Below are positions 33,438 through 41,941 of a stretch of 64,000 bases of DNA, piece by piece (position 1 is the stretch's first letter; the number at the start of each line of letters is the position of its first letter). Location of the stretch: contig JAVJVZ010000077.1 of the NCBI GenBank assembly GCA_040220855.1, forward strand, positions 1 to 64,000, written 5' to 3'. Below the pieces are notes generated by a model that did no database searches, was not told where the DNA came from, and saw only the letters and a list, made by a program, of their open reading frames with translations. A program made the translations under genes and the position numbers. This DNA comes from JACKNG01 sp040220855 (GTDB taxonomy: Bacteria > Pseudomonadota > Gammaproteobacteria > Ga0077536).

Positions 33438-33806
33438 ATGTCCAAGACCATCATGATCATCGACGACTCCGCCTCGCTGCGGCAGGTCGTCGCCATCGCC
33501 CTCAAGGATGCGGGTTACGAGGTGATCGAAGCCGCCGACGGCCAGCAGGCGCTCGAGCGTATCAGCGGGCGCAAGGTCCATCTCGTCATCTGTGACGTCA
33601 ACATGCCGGTGATGGACGGCATCACCTTCGTGCGCGAGGTCAAGCAGCGACCCGAGCACCGCTTCCTGCCGATCATCATGCTGACCACCGAGTCGGCCGA
33701 GGCCAAGAAGCAGGCCGGCCAGGCGGCCGGTGCCAAGGCGTGGGTGGTCAAGCCGTTCAAGCCGGCGCAGATGCTCGACGCCGTCGCCAAGCTGTGCCTG
33801 CCCTGA
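33438..33806 (+). CDS. cheY: CheY-like single-domain response regulator
   Basis: The 122-residue protein is a bare receiver domain. It has the acidic pair IIDDSAS at 9-10, the phosphoacceptor Asp53 in LVICDVNMPVMDG, the conserved Thr in MLTTESA and Lys in VVKPFKP. It would receive phosphate from the CheA encoded 319 bases downstream. AGGAG lies about seven bases ahead of the ATG. Whether it drives a flagellar motor, twitching pili or another output cannot be told from this window, which has no motility genes. Confidence 0.92.
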   Translation: MSKTIMIIDDSASLRQVVAIALKDAGYEVIEAADGQQALERISGRKVHLVICDVNMPVMDGITFVREVKQRPEHRFLPIIMLTTESAEAKKQAGQAAGAKAWVVKPFKPAQMLDAVAKLCLP

Positions 33807-33825
33807 GCTGCCGCGGGAGCTATCC

Positions 33826-34128
33826 ATGAACATCACCGTCACGCCGATCGCAGGCGGCTTCGCGCTCGCCGGCGAGCTGACCATCTACACCGCCGACCCA
33901 CTCAAGGAGACGCTCCTCGCGCGTGTCACGCCTGACCAGGCGCTGACGCTCGATCTTGCCGCGGTCGACGAGCTCGATACCGCCGGCGTGCAGATCCTGC
34001 TCCTCGCGCGGCGTGTCGCCGGTGCCCTCGGCATCAGCGCGGCGGCTCCCGCCGTGCGCGAGGTCCTCGTGCGCCTCGGGCTCGATGCGCTGCTCGCCAC
34101 CGACGACGTCACGGGGGATGACGCATGA
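33826..34128 (+). CDS. STAS domain protein
   Basis: STAS domains (SpoIIAA-like) act as phospho-switch partners of anti-sigma factors or kinases. The 100-residue protein has the usual beta start MNITVTPIAGGFALAGELTI, a central VDELDTAGVQILLLARR where Thr52 occupies the usual phosphorylated Ser position, and VREVLVRLGLDALLATDDV. The ATG at 33826 has GGGAG nine bases upstream and its end overlaps the cheA ATG. A STAS gene between cheY and cheA is found in several proteobacterial che clusters; its role there is unclear. Confidence 0.85.
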   Translation: MNITVTPIAGGFALAGELTIYTADPLKETLLARVTPDQALTLDLAAVDELDTAGVQILLLARRVAGALGISAAAPAVREVLVRLGLDALLATDDVTGDDA

Positions 34129-36299
34129 ACCTCGAACCCGCACTGCAGATGTTCGTCGCCGAGAGCCGCGAGCTGCTCGAGCAGATGGAACAGGCGCTGC
34201 TCGCCGTGGACGCCGGTGCGCGCGATGCCGACACCGTCAACGCGCTGTTCCGTGCCGCCCATACCATCAAGGGCTCGGCCGGCGTGTTCGGCCTCGACGA
34301 CGTGGTCGACTTCACCCACGTGGTCGAAAACGTCCTCGATCGCCTGCGTGACGGTCTCATCGAGCCGGACGGCGAGCTCGTCACGACCCTGCTCGCCGCG
34401 GCCGATCACATCGGTGCGCTGGTTGCTCATACCACCGCCGGCGACGCGCCGCTGCCGGCTGCCCTGGCAAGCCACGGGCAAGACCTGCTCGCTGCGCTGG
34501 CGGCCGAAGACGCTCCCGCGCCGCTCGCGCCGGCCGTCGCCAGCGCTGTCCAGGACCGCGCCGCGCCTCCCGCGGCAGCCGCGGATGCCGTGGCCAACCG
34601 CCATTGGCACGTCTCGGTGCGTTTCGGCGCCGACGTGCTGCGCAACGGCATGGACCCGCTGTCGTTCATCCGGTACCTCGAACGCATCGGCGAGGTGGTG
34701 TCGGTGCGCGTGATCGAACAAGGCCTGCCGCCGCTCACAGAATTCGAACCGGAGAGCTGTTATCTCGGCTTCGAGATCGCCGTCGGCGGCACCGTCGACA
34801 AGAGCACGCTGAGCGAGGCCTTCGCCTTCGTGCGCGACGACTGCGAGCTGACCATTCTGCCGCCGGAGAGCGCACTCGCCGATTACGTCGAGCTGATGTC
34901 GCAGCGTCCGGAGACACCGCACCTGCTGGGCGAGATCCTGGTCGGCTGCGGCGCGCTGACGCCGGCGGAACTGGCGCGCGCGCTGGCCGCGCAGCTTACC
35001 GAGCCGGCCGCCCTCGAGCGTCCGCTCGGTGACATCCTCGTCGCGCAAGGCGCAGTGCCCCCGGAAACCGTCGCAGCCGCGCTCGAGACCCAGGCCAATG
35101 CGCGCGAGGCTCGCGGCGACACGCGCTTCGTACGCGTCGATGCCGCCAAGCTCGACCAGCTGATCAACCTGGTCGGCGAGGTGGTCATCGCCGGCGCCAA
35201 CACCAACCTGCTCGCACGCCGCGCGGGCTTGCCGGACCTCATCGCCTCGAGCGCGCACCTCACGCGCCTCGTCGACGAAGTTCGCGACAACGCGCTCGGC
35301 CTGCGCATGGTGCCGATCGGCGGCACCTTCAACCGCTTCCACCGCGTCGTACGCGACGTCAGCCGCGAACTCGGCAAGGAGATCGACCTCGTCCTGCGCG
35401 GCGGTGACACCGAGCTCGACAAGACCATGGTCGAGCGTCTCGGCGATCCGCTCATGCATCTCGTGCGCAACGCCATCGATCACGGCATCGAGTCGGCCGA
35501 CGAGCGCCGTGCGCGCGGCAAGCCGGCGCGCGGCCGCGTCGACCTCAGCGCGCGTCACGAGTCCGGCAGCATCGTCATCGAAGTGAGCGACGACGGCGGC
35601 GGCCTCGACCGCGAGCGCGTGCTCGACAAGGCGATCGAACGCGGCCTCGTCAGTGCCGGCCAGGTGCTCAGCGACCACGAAGTCTGGCAGCTCGTCTTCG
35701 AACCCGGCTTCTCGACCGCGAGCGCGGTGACGAGCGTCTCCGGGCGCGGCGTCGGCATGGACGTGGTCAAGAGCAACGTCACCGCCATGCGCGGCAACAT
35801 CGACATCGACACCGAGCCCGGGCTCGGCACGACCGTGCGCATCCACCTGCCGCTGACCCTCGCCATCATCGACGGCTTCCTGGTCAAGGCCGGGCCGACA
35901 CCCTGCGTGATCCCGCTCGACATGGTGCGCGAATGCGTCGAGCTCGGCGCCGACGAGCGTGCCGCGTTGCGCGAGTCCGGCTACGTGAACCTGCGTGGCG
36001 AGGTGCTGCCCCTGCTGCGTCTGCGCGACCAGTTCGGCGCCGACGACAGCGGCGACCACCGCGAAACGGTGGTCGTGGTGCGCGCCGCCGGGCGCGACGC
36101 GGGTCTCGTCGTCGACGAACTGCTCGGCGAATCACAGACCGTGATCAAACCGCTCGGGCGCCTCTTCCGGCACCTCGACGGCATCAGTGGCTCGACCATC
36201 CTCGGCAGCGGCGATGTCGCACTGATCCTCGATGTGCCAGGGCTGATCCAGCGCGTCACGGACGCCATGCCGCGAGCCGGCACGGCCGCGCTGCACTGA
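34125..36299 (+). CDS. cheA: Chemotaxis histidine kinase CheA with MshEN-like repeats
   Basis: CheA is the chemosensory histidine kinase that phosphorylates CheY and CheB. The 724-residue product has an Hpt domain with His46 in FRAAHTIKGSAG, and a regulatory-type domain (about 162-250, containing DPLSFIRYLERIGEVVSV). Two 24-residue repeats follow (267-290 and 300-323). Then come the dimerisation helices, the ATPase N box HLVRNAIDHGIES, the G boxes VSDDGGGLD and SGRGVGMDVVKSN, and a C-terminal CheW-like domain. The repeats share the LGxxLVxxGxxxPxxxxxALxxQ pattern of the MshEN cyclic-di-GMP-binding motif, so second-messenger input is possible. It overlaps the STAS gene by four bases. Confidence 0.93.
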   Translation: MNLEPALQMFVAESRELLEQMEQALLAVDAGARDADTVNALFRAAHTIKGSAGVFGLDDVVDFTHVVENVLDRLRDGLIEPDGELVTTLLAAADHIGALVAHTTAGDAPLPAALASHGQDLLAALAAEDAPAPLAPAVASAVQDRAAPPAAAADAVANRHWHVSVRFGADVLRNGMDPLSFIRYLERIGEVVSVRVIEQGLPPLTEFEPESCYLGFEIAVGGTVDKSTLSEAFAFVRDDCELTILPPESALADYVELMSQRPETPHLLGEILVGCGALTPAELARALAAQLTEPAALERPLGDILVAQGAVPPETVAAALETQANAREARGDTRFVRVDAAKLDQLINLVGEVVIAGANTNLLARRAGLPDLIASSAHLTRLVDEVRDNALGLRMVPIGGTFNRFHRVVRDVSRELGKEIDLVLRGGDTELDKTMVERLGDPLMHLVRNAIDHGIESADERRARGKPARGRVDLSARHESGSIVIEVSDDGGGLDRERVLDKAIERGLVSAGQVLSDHEVWQLVFEPGFSTASAVTSVSGRGVGMDVVKSNVTAMRGNIDIDTEPGLGTTVRIHLPLTLAIIDGFLVKAGPTPCVIPLDMVRECVELGADERAALRESGYVNLRGEVLPLLRLRDQFGADDSGDHRETVVVVRAAGRDAGLVVDELLGESQTVIKPLGRLFRHLDGISGSTILGSGDVALILDVPGLIQRVTDAMPRAGTAALH

Positions 36300-36356
36300 T
36301 TCGAACGTTCCCCGTTTCTTCTTTCCCCACACCCGACCGATTGGAGTGATTTGACA

Positions 36357-38006
36357 ATGAAATGGTTCGGCAATCTCAAGGTGGGCACCAAGCTCATCCT
36401 CTTCGCCCTCGTGCTCGCCGCCATCGCGGCTGCCGTCGGCGGCGTCGGCATCCGCAACCTCGGCCAGCTCAACCACATGGCCGATGCGCTGTACGAGAAA
36501 GAGCTGCTCGGCGTCTCGCAAATCAAGGAGGCCAATGTGCGACTGATCTACGCCGGTCGCGCCATTCGCAACCTGCTCCTGGCGAGTACCGCGGAGCAGC
36601 GCCAGCAGTTCGCCGACAGCATCCGTACCTACGTCGAGGAGGCAGAGGTCCTAGTCGCGGAAGCGCGCACGCGCTTCGTGACGGAGGATGCACAACAACG
36701 CTTCTCCCGCTTTGACGCGATCTTCCCCGAGTACCGCCGCGTGACCGACCTGATTCTTGCCGAGGCGAACGCCGAGGCCTTGCAGGCCGAGCGCACGACC
36801 GTGCGCATGGTGATGACCGACCTGCGCAAGACCGCCGACGAGATCGACCAGCTCATGACCGAACTTGCCGGCATCAAGGAGAAGAACGCCGAGCAGGCCT
36901 CGGTCGAGACCACCGCGCTGTACGAGGAGGGTGTCCTCTACATGGCGCTGCTGATCGCCGCCGCGATCGTCATCGGCATGACGCTCGGTTTCGTCATCGC
37001 ACGCGCCATCGCGCGACCGCTGACGCGCGCCGTGGAAGTCGCCAACGCGCTCGCCGACGGCGACCTCACGGTTTCCATCGAGTCCGAAACCACCGACGAG
37101 GTCGGTCGCCTGCTCGATGCCATGCGCAACATGGTCAACAAGCTGTCGCACACCATCGGCGAGGTCAACGGTGCCGCGGTGCAGATCGGCACCGCCTCCG
37201 AGCAGGTCAGCGCGACCTCGCAGTCGCTCAGCCAGGCCTCGTCCGAGCAGGCCGCGAGCGTCGAGGAGACCAGCGCATCGCTCGAACAGATGACCGCCTC
37301 GATCGCGCAGAACACCGAGAACGCGCGCGTCACCGACGGCATGGCCTCGAAGTCGGCCAAGGAAGCTGCCGACGGTGGCGAGGCGGTGATGGCGACCGTG
37401 CAGGCGATGAAGCAGATCGCGGAGAAGATCAGCATCATCGACGACATCGCCTACCAGACCAACCTGCTGGCGCTGAACGCGGCCATCGAGGCCGCGCGCG
37501 CCGGCGAACACGGCAAGGGCTTCGCGGTGGTCGCCGACGAGGTGCGCAAGCTCGCCGAGCGCAGCCAGGTCGCTGCGCAGGAGATCGGCACCGTCGCCGC
37601 GGGCAGCGTGCAGCGCGCCGAGGAGGCTGGCCAGCTGCTGCAGGAGATGCTGCCGTCAATCGCCAAGACCTCCGACCTCGTACAGGAGATCGCCGCGGCG
37701 TCGACCGAGCAGTCGAGCGGCGTCAACCAGATCAACTCCGCGGTCGGCCAGCTCAGCCAGATCACGCAGCAAAATGCGTCGTCCTCCGAGGAGCTCGCCG
37801 CCACGGCCGAGGAGATGACCGCGCAGGCGCGCCAGCTGCAGGAACTGATGGGCTTCTTCCGCCTCGCCGCCCTGCAGGCCGGCATCGCCGCGACGCGCAC
37901 GCCGGCCCGCGGCAACGCCAGGGCGGCAAAGCCGGCCGCCGCCACCGCCACCGCGCTCGACGACGCCGGCGACGACGTGCACAGCGGCGAGTTCACGAGG
38001 TTCTGA
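36357..38006 (+). CDS. Methyl-accepting chemotaxis protein with four-helix-bundle sensor
   Basis: This 549-residue receptor has TM1 at about 13-35, a periplasmic region of about 160 helical residues resembling a 4HB_MCP ligand domain, TM2 at about 195-217, a HAMP domain (ARAIARPLTRAVEVANALAD), and a long signalling coiled coil with the conserved tip AYQTNLLALNAAIEAARAGE. Several methylation-type Glu/Gln/Ala patches are visible (SQASSEQAASVEETSASLEQ). The ATG at 36357 is preceded by TTGGAGTG; an in-frame TTG six bases earlier is less likely. No C-terminal NWETF-like pentapeptide is present. Confidence 0.94.
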   Translation: MKWFGNLKVGTKLILFALVLAAIAAAVGGVGIRNLGQLNHMADALYEKELLGVSQIKEANVRLIYAGRAIRNLLLASTAEQRQQFADSIRTYVEEAEVLVAEARTRFVTEDAQQRFSRFDAIFPEYRRVTDLILAEANAEALQAERTTVRMVMTDLRKTADEIDQLMTELAGIKEKNAEQASVETTALYEEGVLYMALLIAAAIVIGMTLGFVIARAIARPLTRAVEVANALADGDLTVSIESETTDEVGRLLDAMRNMVNKLSHTIGEVNGAAVQIGTASEQVSATSQSLSQASSEQAASVEETSASLEQMTASIAQNTENARVTDGMASKSAKEAADGGEAVMATVQAMKQIAEKISIIDDIAYQTNLLALNAAIEAARAGEHGKGFAVVADEVRKLAERSQVAAQEIGTVAAGSVQRAEEAGQLLQEMLPSIAKTSDLVQEIAAASTEQSSGVNQINSAVGQLSQITQQNASSSEELAATAEEMTAQARQLQELMGFFRLAALQAGIAATRTPARGNARAAKPAAATATALDDAGDDVHSGEFTRF

Positions 38007-38009
38007 GCG

Positions 38010-38585
38010 ATGGCAGCGCTCGACAAGCAACCGGCGCCGCCCACGGGCGGCGCCACCCACGGCGCCGACGACGAGCATGACTACGCCGACGGCCGCTTCC
38101 TCACCTTCCTGCTCGGTGGCGAGACCTTCGCCCTCGACATCCTCGGTATCAAGGAAGTCATCCAGTACCTGCCCTGCACCACGGTACCGATGATGCCGGG
38201 CTTCATGCACGGGGTGATCAACCTGCGCGGGCGCGTGGTGCCGGTCATCGACCTGCGCGCGCGCTTCGGCCACGGCACCAGCACGATCGGCCACAAGACC
38301 TGCATCGTGGTACTCGAAGTGGGCGACGGCGACGGCCAGCAGGACATCGGCGTGATCGTCGATGCCGTGCAGCAGGTGCTGCAGATCCCGGGCAGCGAGA
38401 TCGAGCCACCACCGAGCTTCGGCGCGCGCATCCGCACCGAGTTCATCCACGGCATGGGCAAGGTGCGTGACCGCTTCGTCATCATCCTCGATGCCGAGGA
38501 GGTGCTCTCGGTGGAGGAGATGGAATCGCTGGCTCGCCTCGGCCGCGACTCGCTCGAGGAGGGCACGCGCGGCCATGTCGGCTGA
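38010..38585 (+). CDS. cheW: Chemotaxis coupling protein CheW
   Basis: CheW links receptors to CheA in the signalling array. The 191-residue product has a poorly conserved, charged 28-residue N-terminus, then the two-SH3-like CheW fold: FLTFLLGGETFALDILGIKE, VPMMPGFMHGVINLRGRVVP, IDLRARFG and GVIVDAVQQVLQIPGSEIEP. It begins four bases after the MCP stop, which supports a functional pairing. Its end overlaps cheR by 11 bases. Confidence 0.95.
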   Translation: MAALDKQPAPPTGGATHGADDEHDYADGRFLTFLLGGETFALDILGIKEVIQYLPCTTVPMMPGFMHGVINLRGRVVPVIDLRARFGHGTSTIGHKTCIVVLEVGDGDGQQDIGVIVDAVQQVLQIPGSEIEPPPSFGARIRTEFIHGMGKVRDRFVIILDAEEVLSVEEMESLARLGRDSLEEGTRGHVG

Positions 38586-39414
38586 AGCAGCGTCCGTCCC
38601 GGCGGCGGCACCACGCGTGCCGCCGCTCGCCGCGGCCGACTACGAGCGCTGCCGCGCGCTGATCTACCGCCTGGCCGGGATCAATCTCGGCCCGCACAAG
38701 CAGGCGCTGGTGAGCGGGCGGCTCGGCAAGCGCCTCGCCGCACGCGGTCTGACCGACTGGACCGCCTACATGGGACTGCTGGAGAACGGCGAGGATGCCG
38801 ACGAGCTGCGCGAGGCGCTCGACCTGCTCACCACCAACGAGACCTATTTCTTCCGCGAGCCGCGGCACTTCCAGATCCTGCGCGAGCAGGTGCTGCCGGG
38901 CATCGCCGAGCGCCCGGTGCGCATCTGGAGCGCGGCCTGCTCGAGCGGCGAAGAGGCCTACAGCCTCGCGATGACGCTCGATGACGCGCTCGGCCCGCGC
39001 CATTTCGAGGTGCACGCCTCCGACATCTCCAACCGCGTCCTCGCTCGTGCCATGCGTGGTCACTACCCGGTTGCGCGACTCGAGCAGATGCCGCCCGCCT
39101 TCCTGCGCCGCTACTGCCTCAAGGGCGTCGGCGCGCAGAGCGGCACGCTGCTGGTGGAACCCGGCCTGCGCCGCCACGTGCAGTTCCGCGCCATCAATCT
39201 CGTCGAGCCCTTGCCGCCCTTGCCGCGCTTCCATGCGATCTTCCTGCGCAACGTGATGATCTACTTCGATGACGTCACCCGCCAGCGCGTGGTCCGCCAG
39301 CTGGTACCGACACTGGTACCCGGCGGCTGGCTGTTCGTCGGCCACTCGGAAAATCTGCGCGCGCTGGGCGACGTGCTGGAGAGCGTGGCGCCGGCGGTCT
39401 ACCGCAGGCGTTGA
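38575..39414 (+). CDS. cheR: Chemotaxis protein methyltransferase CheR
   Basis: CheR methylates receptor glutamates using S-adenosylmethionine. The 279-residue product has the helical N-domain (YRLAGINLGPHKQALVSGRL), the receptor-contact/active segment TTNETYFFREPRHFQILREQ, and the SAM motif IWSAACSSGEEAYSLAM. NVMIYFDDVTRQRVV and FVGHSEN lie toward the end. The ATG at 38575 is inside the cheW end and is chosen over a start 213 bases upstream that lies within cheW. The two receptors here lack tether pentapeptides, so CheR must act directly on their helices. Confidence 0.94.
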   Translation: MSAEAASVPAAAPRVPPLAAADYERCRALIYRLAGINLGPHKQALVSGRLGKRLAARGLTDWTAYMGLLENGEDADELREALDLLTTNETYFFREPRHFQILREQVLPGIAERPVRIWSAACSSGEEAYSLAMTLDDALGPRHFEVHASDISNRVLARAMRGHYPVARLEQMPPAFLRRYCLKGVGAQSGTLLVEPGLRRHVQFRAINLVEPLPPLPRFHAIFLRNVMIYFDDVTRQRVVRQLVPTLVPGGWLFVGHSENLRALGDVLESVAPAVYRRR

Positions 39415-39423
39415 CGCGTACCC

Positions 39424-39945
39424 ATGAAAGACACCCCGGAATTCGTCCTCGAGATCTTCCTGCAGCCGGGCGAGCTGCATTTCGGTGAGGGTGACACGCG
39501 CATCCGCACCCTGCTCGGCTCCTGCGTGGCGATGGTGCTGTGGCATCCGCGGCGCAAGCTCGGCGGCATGTGCCACTACCTGCTGCCGACGCGCCAGGAG
39601 CACAAGCTGGCCGGCGCACTCGACGGCCGTTACGCCGACGAGGCGCTGTGGCTGTTCATGCACGAACTCGAACGTACCCGCACCCACCCCGCCGACTACC
39701 AGGTGAAGCTGTTCGGCGGCGGTCACATGCTCGGCAAGGGCGAAGGCGACGACGCCAGCGTGCCCCGGCGCAACGTCGTCGCCGCGCGCGAGCTGATGCG
39801 CAAGCACGGCTTTCGCGTGACCGCGCAGGATCTCGGCGGCCGCGGCCATCGCAATGTCATCTTCGACCTGTGGAACGGCGACGTGTGGGTGCGCCGCAAC
39901 CTGCTCGGCAAAGCCGCGCTGTCCGCGGAGGCCTCCGCCGCATGA
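39424..39945 (+). CDS. cheD: Receptor glutamine deamidase CheD
   Basis: CheD converts specific receptor glutamines to glutamates, tuning receptor sensitivity. The 173-residue protein has the catalytic cysteine in TLLGSCVAMVLW and the catalytic histidine in GGMCHYLLP, followed by KLFGGGHML and RNVVAARELM, all typical. It begins nine bases after cheR and overlaps cheB by four bases. There is no cheC nearby, so feedback of the CheC-CheD type is not evident. Confidence 0.94.
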   Translation: MKDTPEFVLEIFLQPGELHFGEGDTRIRTLLGSCVAMVLWHPRRKLGGMCHYLLPTRQEHKLAGALDGRYADEALWLFMHELERTRTHPADYQVKLFGGGHMLGKGEGDDASVPRRNVVAARELMRKHGFRVTAQDLGGRGHRNVIFDLWNGDVWVRRNLLGKAALSAEASAA

Positions 39946-41009
39946 ACCGTATCAGGACCCTGGTGGTCGACGATTCCGCGGTGGTGCGCCAGGTCGCCAC
40001 CGAGCTGCTCGGACGCGATCGCGGCATCGAGGTCATCGGCAGCGCCGCCGATCCGCTGTTCGCGCTGGAGCGCATGAAGCGTGACTGGCCGGACGTCATC
40101 GTGCTCGACATCGAGATGCCGCGCCTGGACGGACTGAGTTTCCTGCGTCGCATCATGGCCGAGCGCCCGACGCCGGTGGTGATCTGCTCCTCGCTCGCCG
40201 AGAAGGGGGCCGAGACGACCATGGAAGCGCTTGCCGCCGGGGCGGTCGGCGTCGTGACCAAGCCGCGCGTCGGCGTGAAGGCCTACCTCGAGGGCGCAGC
40301 GGGCGAACTCGTCCGCGCGGTCAAGGCGGCCGCGGCCGCGCGTGTCAGCCGTCTCGCCGGCGGTCCGGCGGTGGCGCCACCGCGCTTGAACGCCGATGCC
40401 GTGCTGCCCCCGGGTGGCGCCCGCGCACTCACCCGCACCACTGAACGCATCGTCGCTCTCGGTACTTCGACGGGCGGCACCCAGGCGCTCGAGCTCGTGC
40501 TGCGCGCATTGCCGCGCGTGTCGCCCGGCATCGTCATCGTGCAGCACATGCCGGAGCACTTCACCGCCGCCTTTGCCGAGCGTCTCGATCGCCTGTGCGA
40601 GATGGAGGTGCGCGAGGCACGGCCGAACGACCGCGTCGCCGCCGGCCGCGCGTTGATTGCCCCTGGCGGCAAGCACATGACATTGCGCCGCAGCGGTGCG
40701 CAGTACCACGTCGATGTCGTCGATGGCCCGCTGGTCAATCGCCACCGGCCCTCGGTCGACGTGCTGTTCCGCTCGGTGGCAGCGCAGGCCGGGCGCAACG
40801 CGCTCGGCATCATCATGACCGGCATGGGCGACGACGGTGCCGCCGGCCTGCTCGAGATTCGCGAGGCGGGTGGGCGCACCTGCGCGCAGGACGAGGCGAG
40901 TTCGGTGGTCTACGGCATGCCGCGCGAGGCGGTGTTGCGCGGTGCGGTCGAACGTTCGTTACCGCTCGATGCGGTCGCGCGCGAAATCCTGCGCTTCGGC
41001 GCAACCTGA
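39942..41009 (+). CDS. cheB: Chemotaxis methylesterase CheB
   Basis: CheB removes receptor methyl groups once its receiver domain is phosphorylated by CheA. The 355-residue product has the receiver with Asp56 in VIVLDIEMPRLDG and Lys in GVVTKPR. After a linker it has the methylesterase domain with catalytic Ser in ALGTSTGGTQALE, the His region QHMPEHFTAAFA and Asp in IIMTGMGDDGAAGL. It is the last gene of the operon; a hairpin follows at 41110-41139. Confidence 0.95.
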   Translation: MNRIRTLVVDDSAVVRQVATELLGRDRGIEVIGSAADPLFALERMKRDWPDVIVLDIEMPRLDGLSFLRRIMAERPTPVVICSSLAEKGAETTMEALAAGAVGVVTKPRVGVKAYLEGAAGELVRAVKAAAAARVSRLAGGPAVAPPRLNADAVLPPGGARALTRTTERIVALGTSTGGTQALELVLRALPRVSPGIVIVQHMPEHFTAAFAERLDRLCEMEVREARPNDRVAAGRALIAPGGKHMTLRRSGAQYHVDVVDGPLVNRHRPSVDVLFRSVAAQAGRNALGIIMTGMGDDGAAGLLEIREAGGRTCAQDEASSVVYGMPREAVLRGAVERSLPLDAVAREILRFGAT

Positions 41010-41109
41010 ACGGACCACCGGCAGCAGCTCGAACACGAATCGCGCGACGCACCACCGCGGGCGCGGTGCAGAATACCTGCGCGCCCTGTTGCGACGCGCA
41101 CCGCCGTGG

Positions 41110-41139
41110 CCGGTCCCGCCCCGGGAAGGACGGGACCGG
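41110..41139. terminator. Hairpin terminator between cheB and the small exported-protein genes
   Basis: CCGGTCCCG (41110-41118) pairs perfectly with CGGGACCGG (41131-41139) over a 12-base loop. It sits eight bases past the end of the convergent minus-strand gene and 101 bases past cheB, so it can serve both directions. No long T-run follows. Confidence 0.6.
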
Positions 41140-41146
41140 TCAGTGC

Positions 41147-41377
41147 TCAGACACGACCACCCGTGTACCACGGCTCGATGACGACCTCGGCGGCGGGCTC
41201 GCCGCGCGCGTCGCGACCGCTGGCGAGGTCGGCGCGGTAGAAGGACCGAACCGTCACGGCCGCCTGTTCGGCGTCGGCGCGCTCGGCGACACGGGCGCTG
41301 TTCCAGGGCGCGAAGCCCTCAGCGTTGACGCTGCCGCTGGCAGCGGCGAGCAGGGCTATGGCGATGAATCTATTCAT
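41147..41377 (-). CDS. Small exported protein, tandem paralogue B
   Basis: I do not recognise the family. The 76-residue product has a Sec signal peptide (MNRFIAIALLAAASGSVNA, cleavage expected after residue 19) and a mature part of about 57 residues. Conserved blocks are FAPWN, DAEQA, ASGRDA-GEPAA and a C-terminal PWY-GxRV. It has no cysteine. GGAGAAAAC lies just before the ATG. It is a close paralogue of the gene at 41434-41664 (about 45 of 76 identical residues by hand count), from which it is separated by 56 bases, and probably arose by tandem duplication. Confidence 0.8.
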   Translation of the reverse strand: MNRFIAIALLAAASGSVNAEGFAPWNSARVAERADAEQAAVTVRSFYRADLASGRDARGEPAAEVVIEPWYTGGRV

Positions 41378-41433
41378 GTGTTTTCTCCTCTCTGTGCGGT
41401 GATGGCTGCCGTGTGCGCCAGCGCGCGACCGCC

Positions 41434-41664
41434 TCAGACGCGGTCGCCCGCGTACCATGGCTTGACGATGACCTGAGCGGCCGGCTCGCCGCTGGCGTCA
41501 CGCCCACTGGCGACGTCGCTGCGGTAGTAGGGCCTGACCACCACGGTGGCCTGCTCGGCGTCGACGCGATCCTCGATGCGCGGCCCATTCCAGGGCGCGA
41601 AGCTGTCAGCCTGGGCCGTACCGGCGGCAGCGGCGATGATGGCGATGGCGGTAATCTTCTTCAT
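41434..41664 (-). CDS. Small exported protein, tandem paralogue A
   Basis: The 76-residue product starts with a Sec signal (MKKITAIAIIAAAAGTAQA, cleavage after about residue 19) and continues DSFAPWNGPR. It shares the blocks DAEQA, VASGRDASGEPAAQV and KPWYAGDRV with its downstream copy. Mature pI and shape suggest a small, soluble periplasmic protein; no catalytic motif is visible. AAGGAGACGACCC precedes the ATG. An A+T-rich region with repeated TCGA motifs upstream (41741-41793) probably contains its promoter. Function unknown. Confidence 0.82.
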   Translation of the reverse strand: MKKITAIAIIAAAAGTAQADSFAPWNGPRIEDRVDAEQATVVVRPYYRSDVASGRDASGEPAAQVIVKPWYAGDRV

Positions 41665-41740
41665 GGGTCGTCTCCTTGTGCGTTGTGCTGGTTGGACCGG
41701 ACATGTCGTCCGCGTTCAGAAAGAGGTTACGGCCCGGCAA

Positions 41741-41793
41741 TCGATATTTAAAATCGAATGTTTTTAGTAATTCGATAGAGAATAACGATTCGA
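41741..41793. repeat. A+T-rich promoter region with four TCGA-centred repeats
   Basis: In otherwise GC-rich DNA, this stretch contains four TCGA cores at 41741, 41754, 41772 and 41790, the last three at exact 18-base steps. Two of them form the inverted repeat ATCGAAT-N10-ATTCGAT (41753-41776). It lies about 77 bases upstream of the small exported-protein pair and 148 bases upstream of the divergent CarS-like gene, so it is probably a regulated promoter. Confidence 0.5.
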
Positions 41794-41941
41794 TGCGCCG
41801 GGCCCGTCTCATTCCGCTCATTGCCTCTCCCTCTCTCGCGCACGCCTGATCAGGGTCAGCCCGCCCAGCGCGGAGTCGTGCAGGCTGGCAGCATGACGCG
41901 CCGATCCGCCATGATGGAGTGCCCCGCGTCCGCTACCGTCC

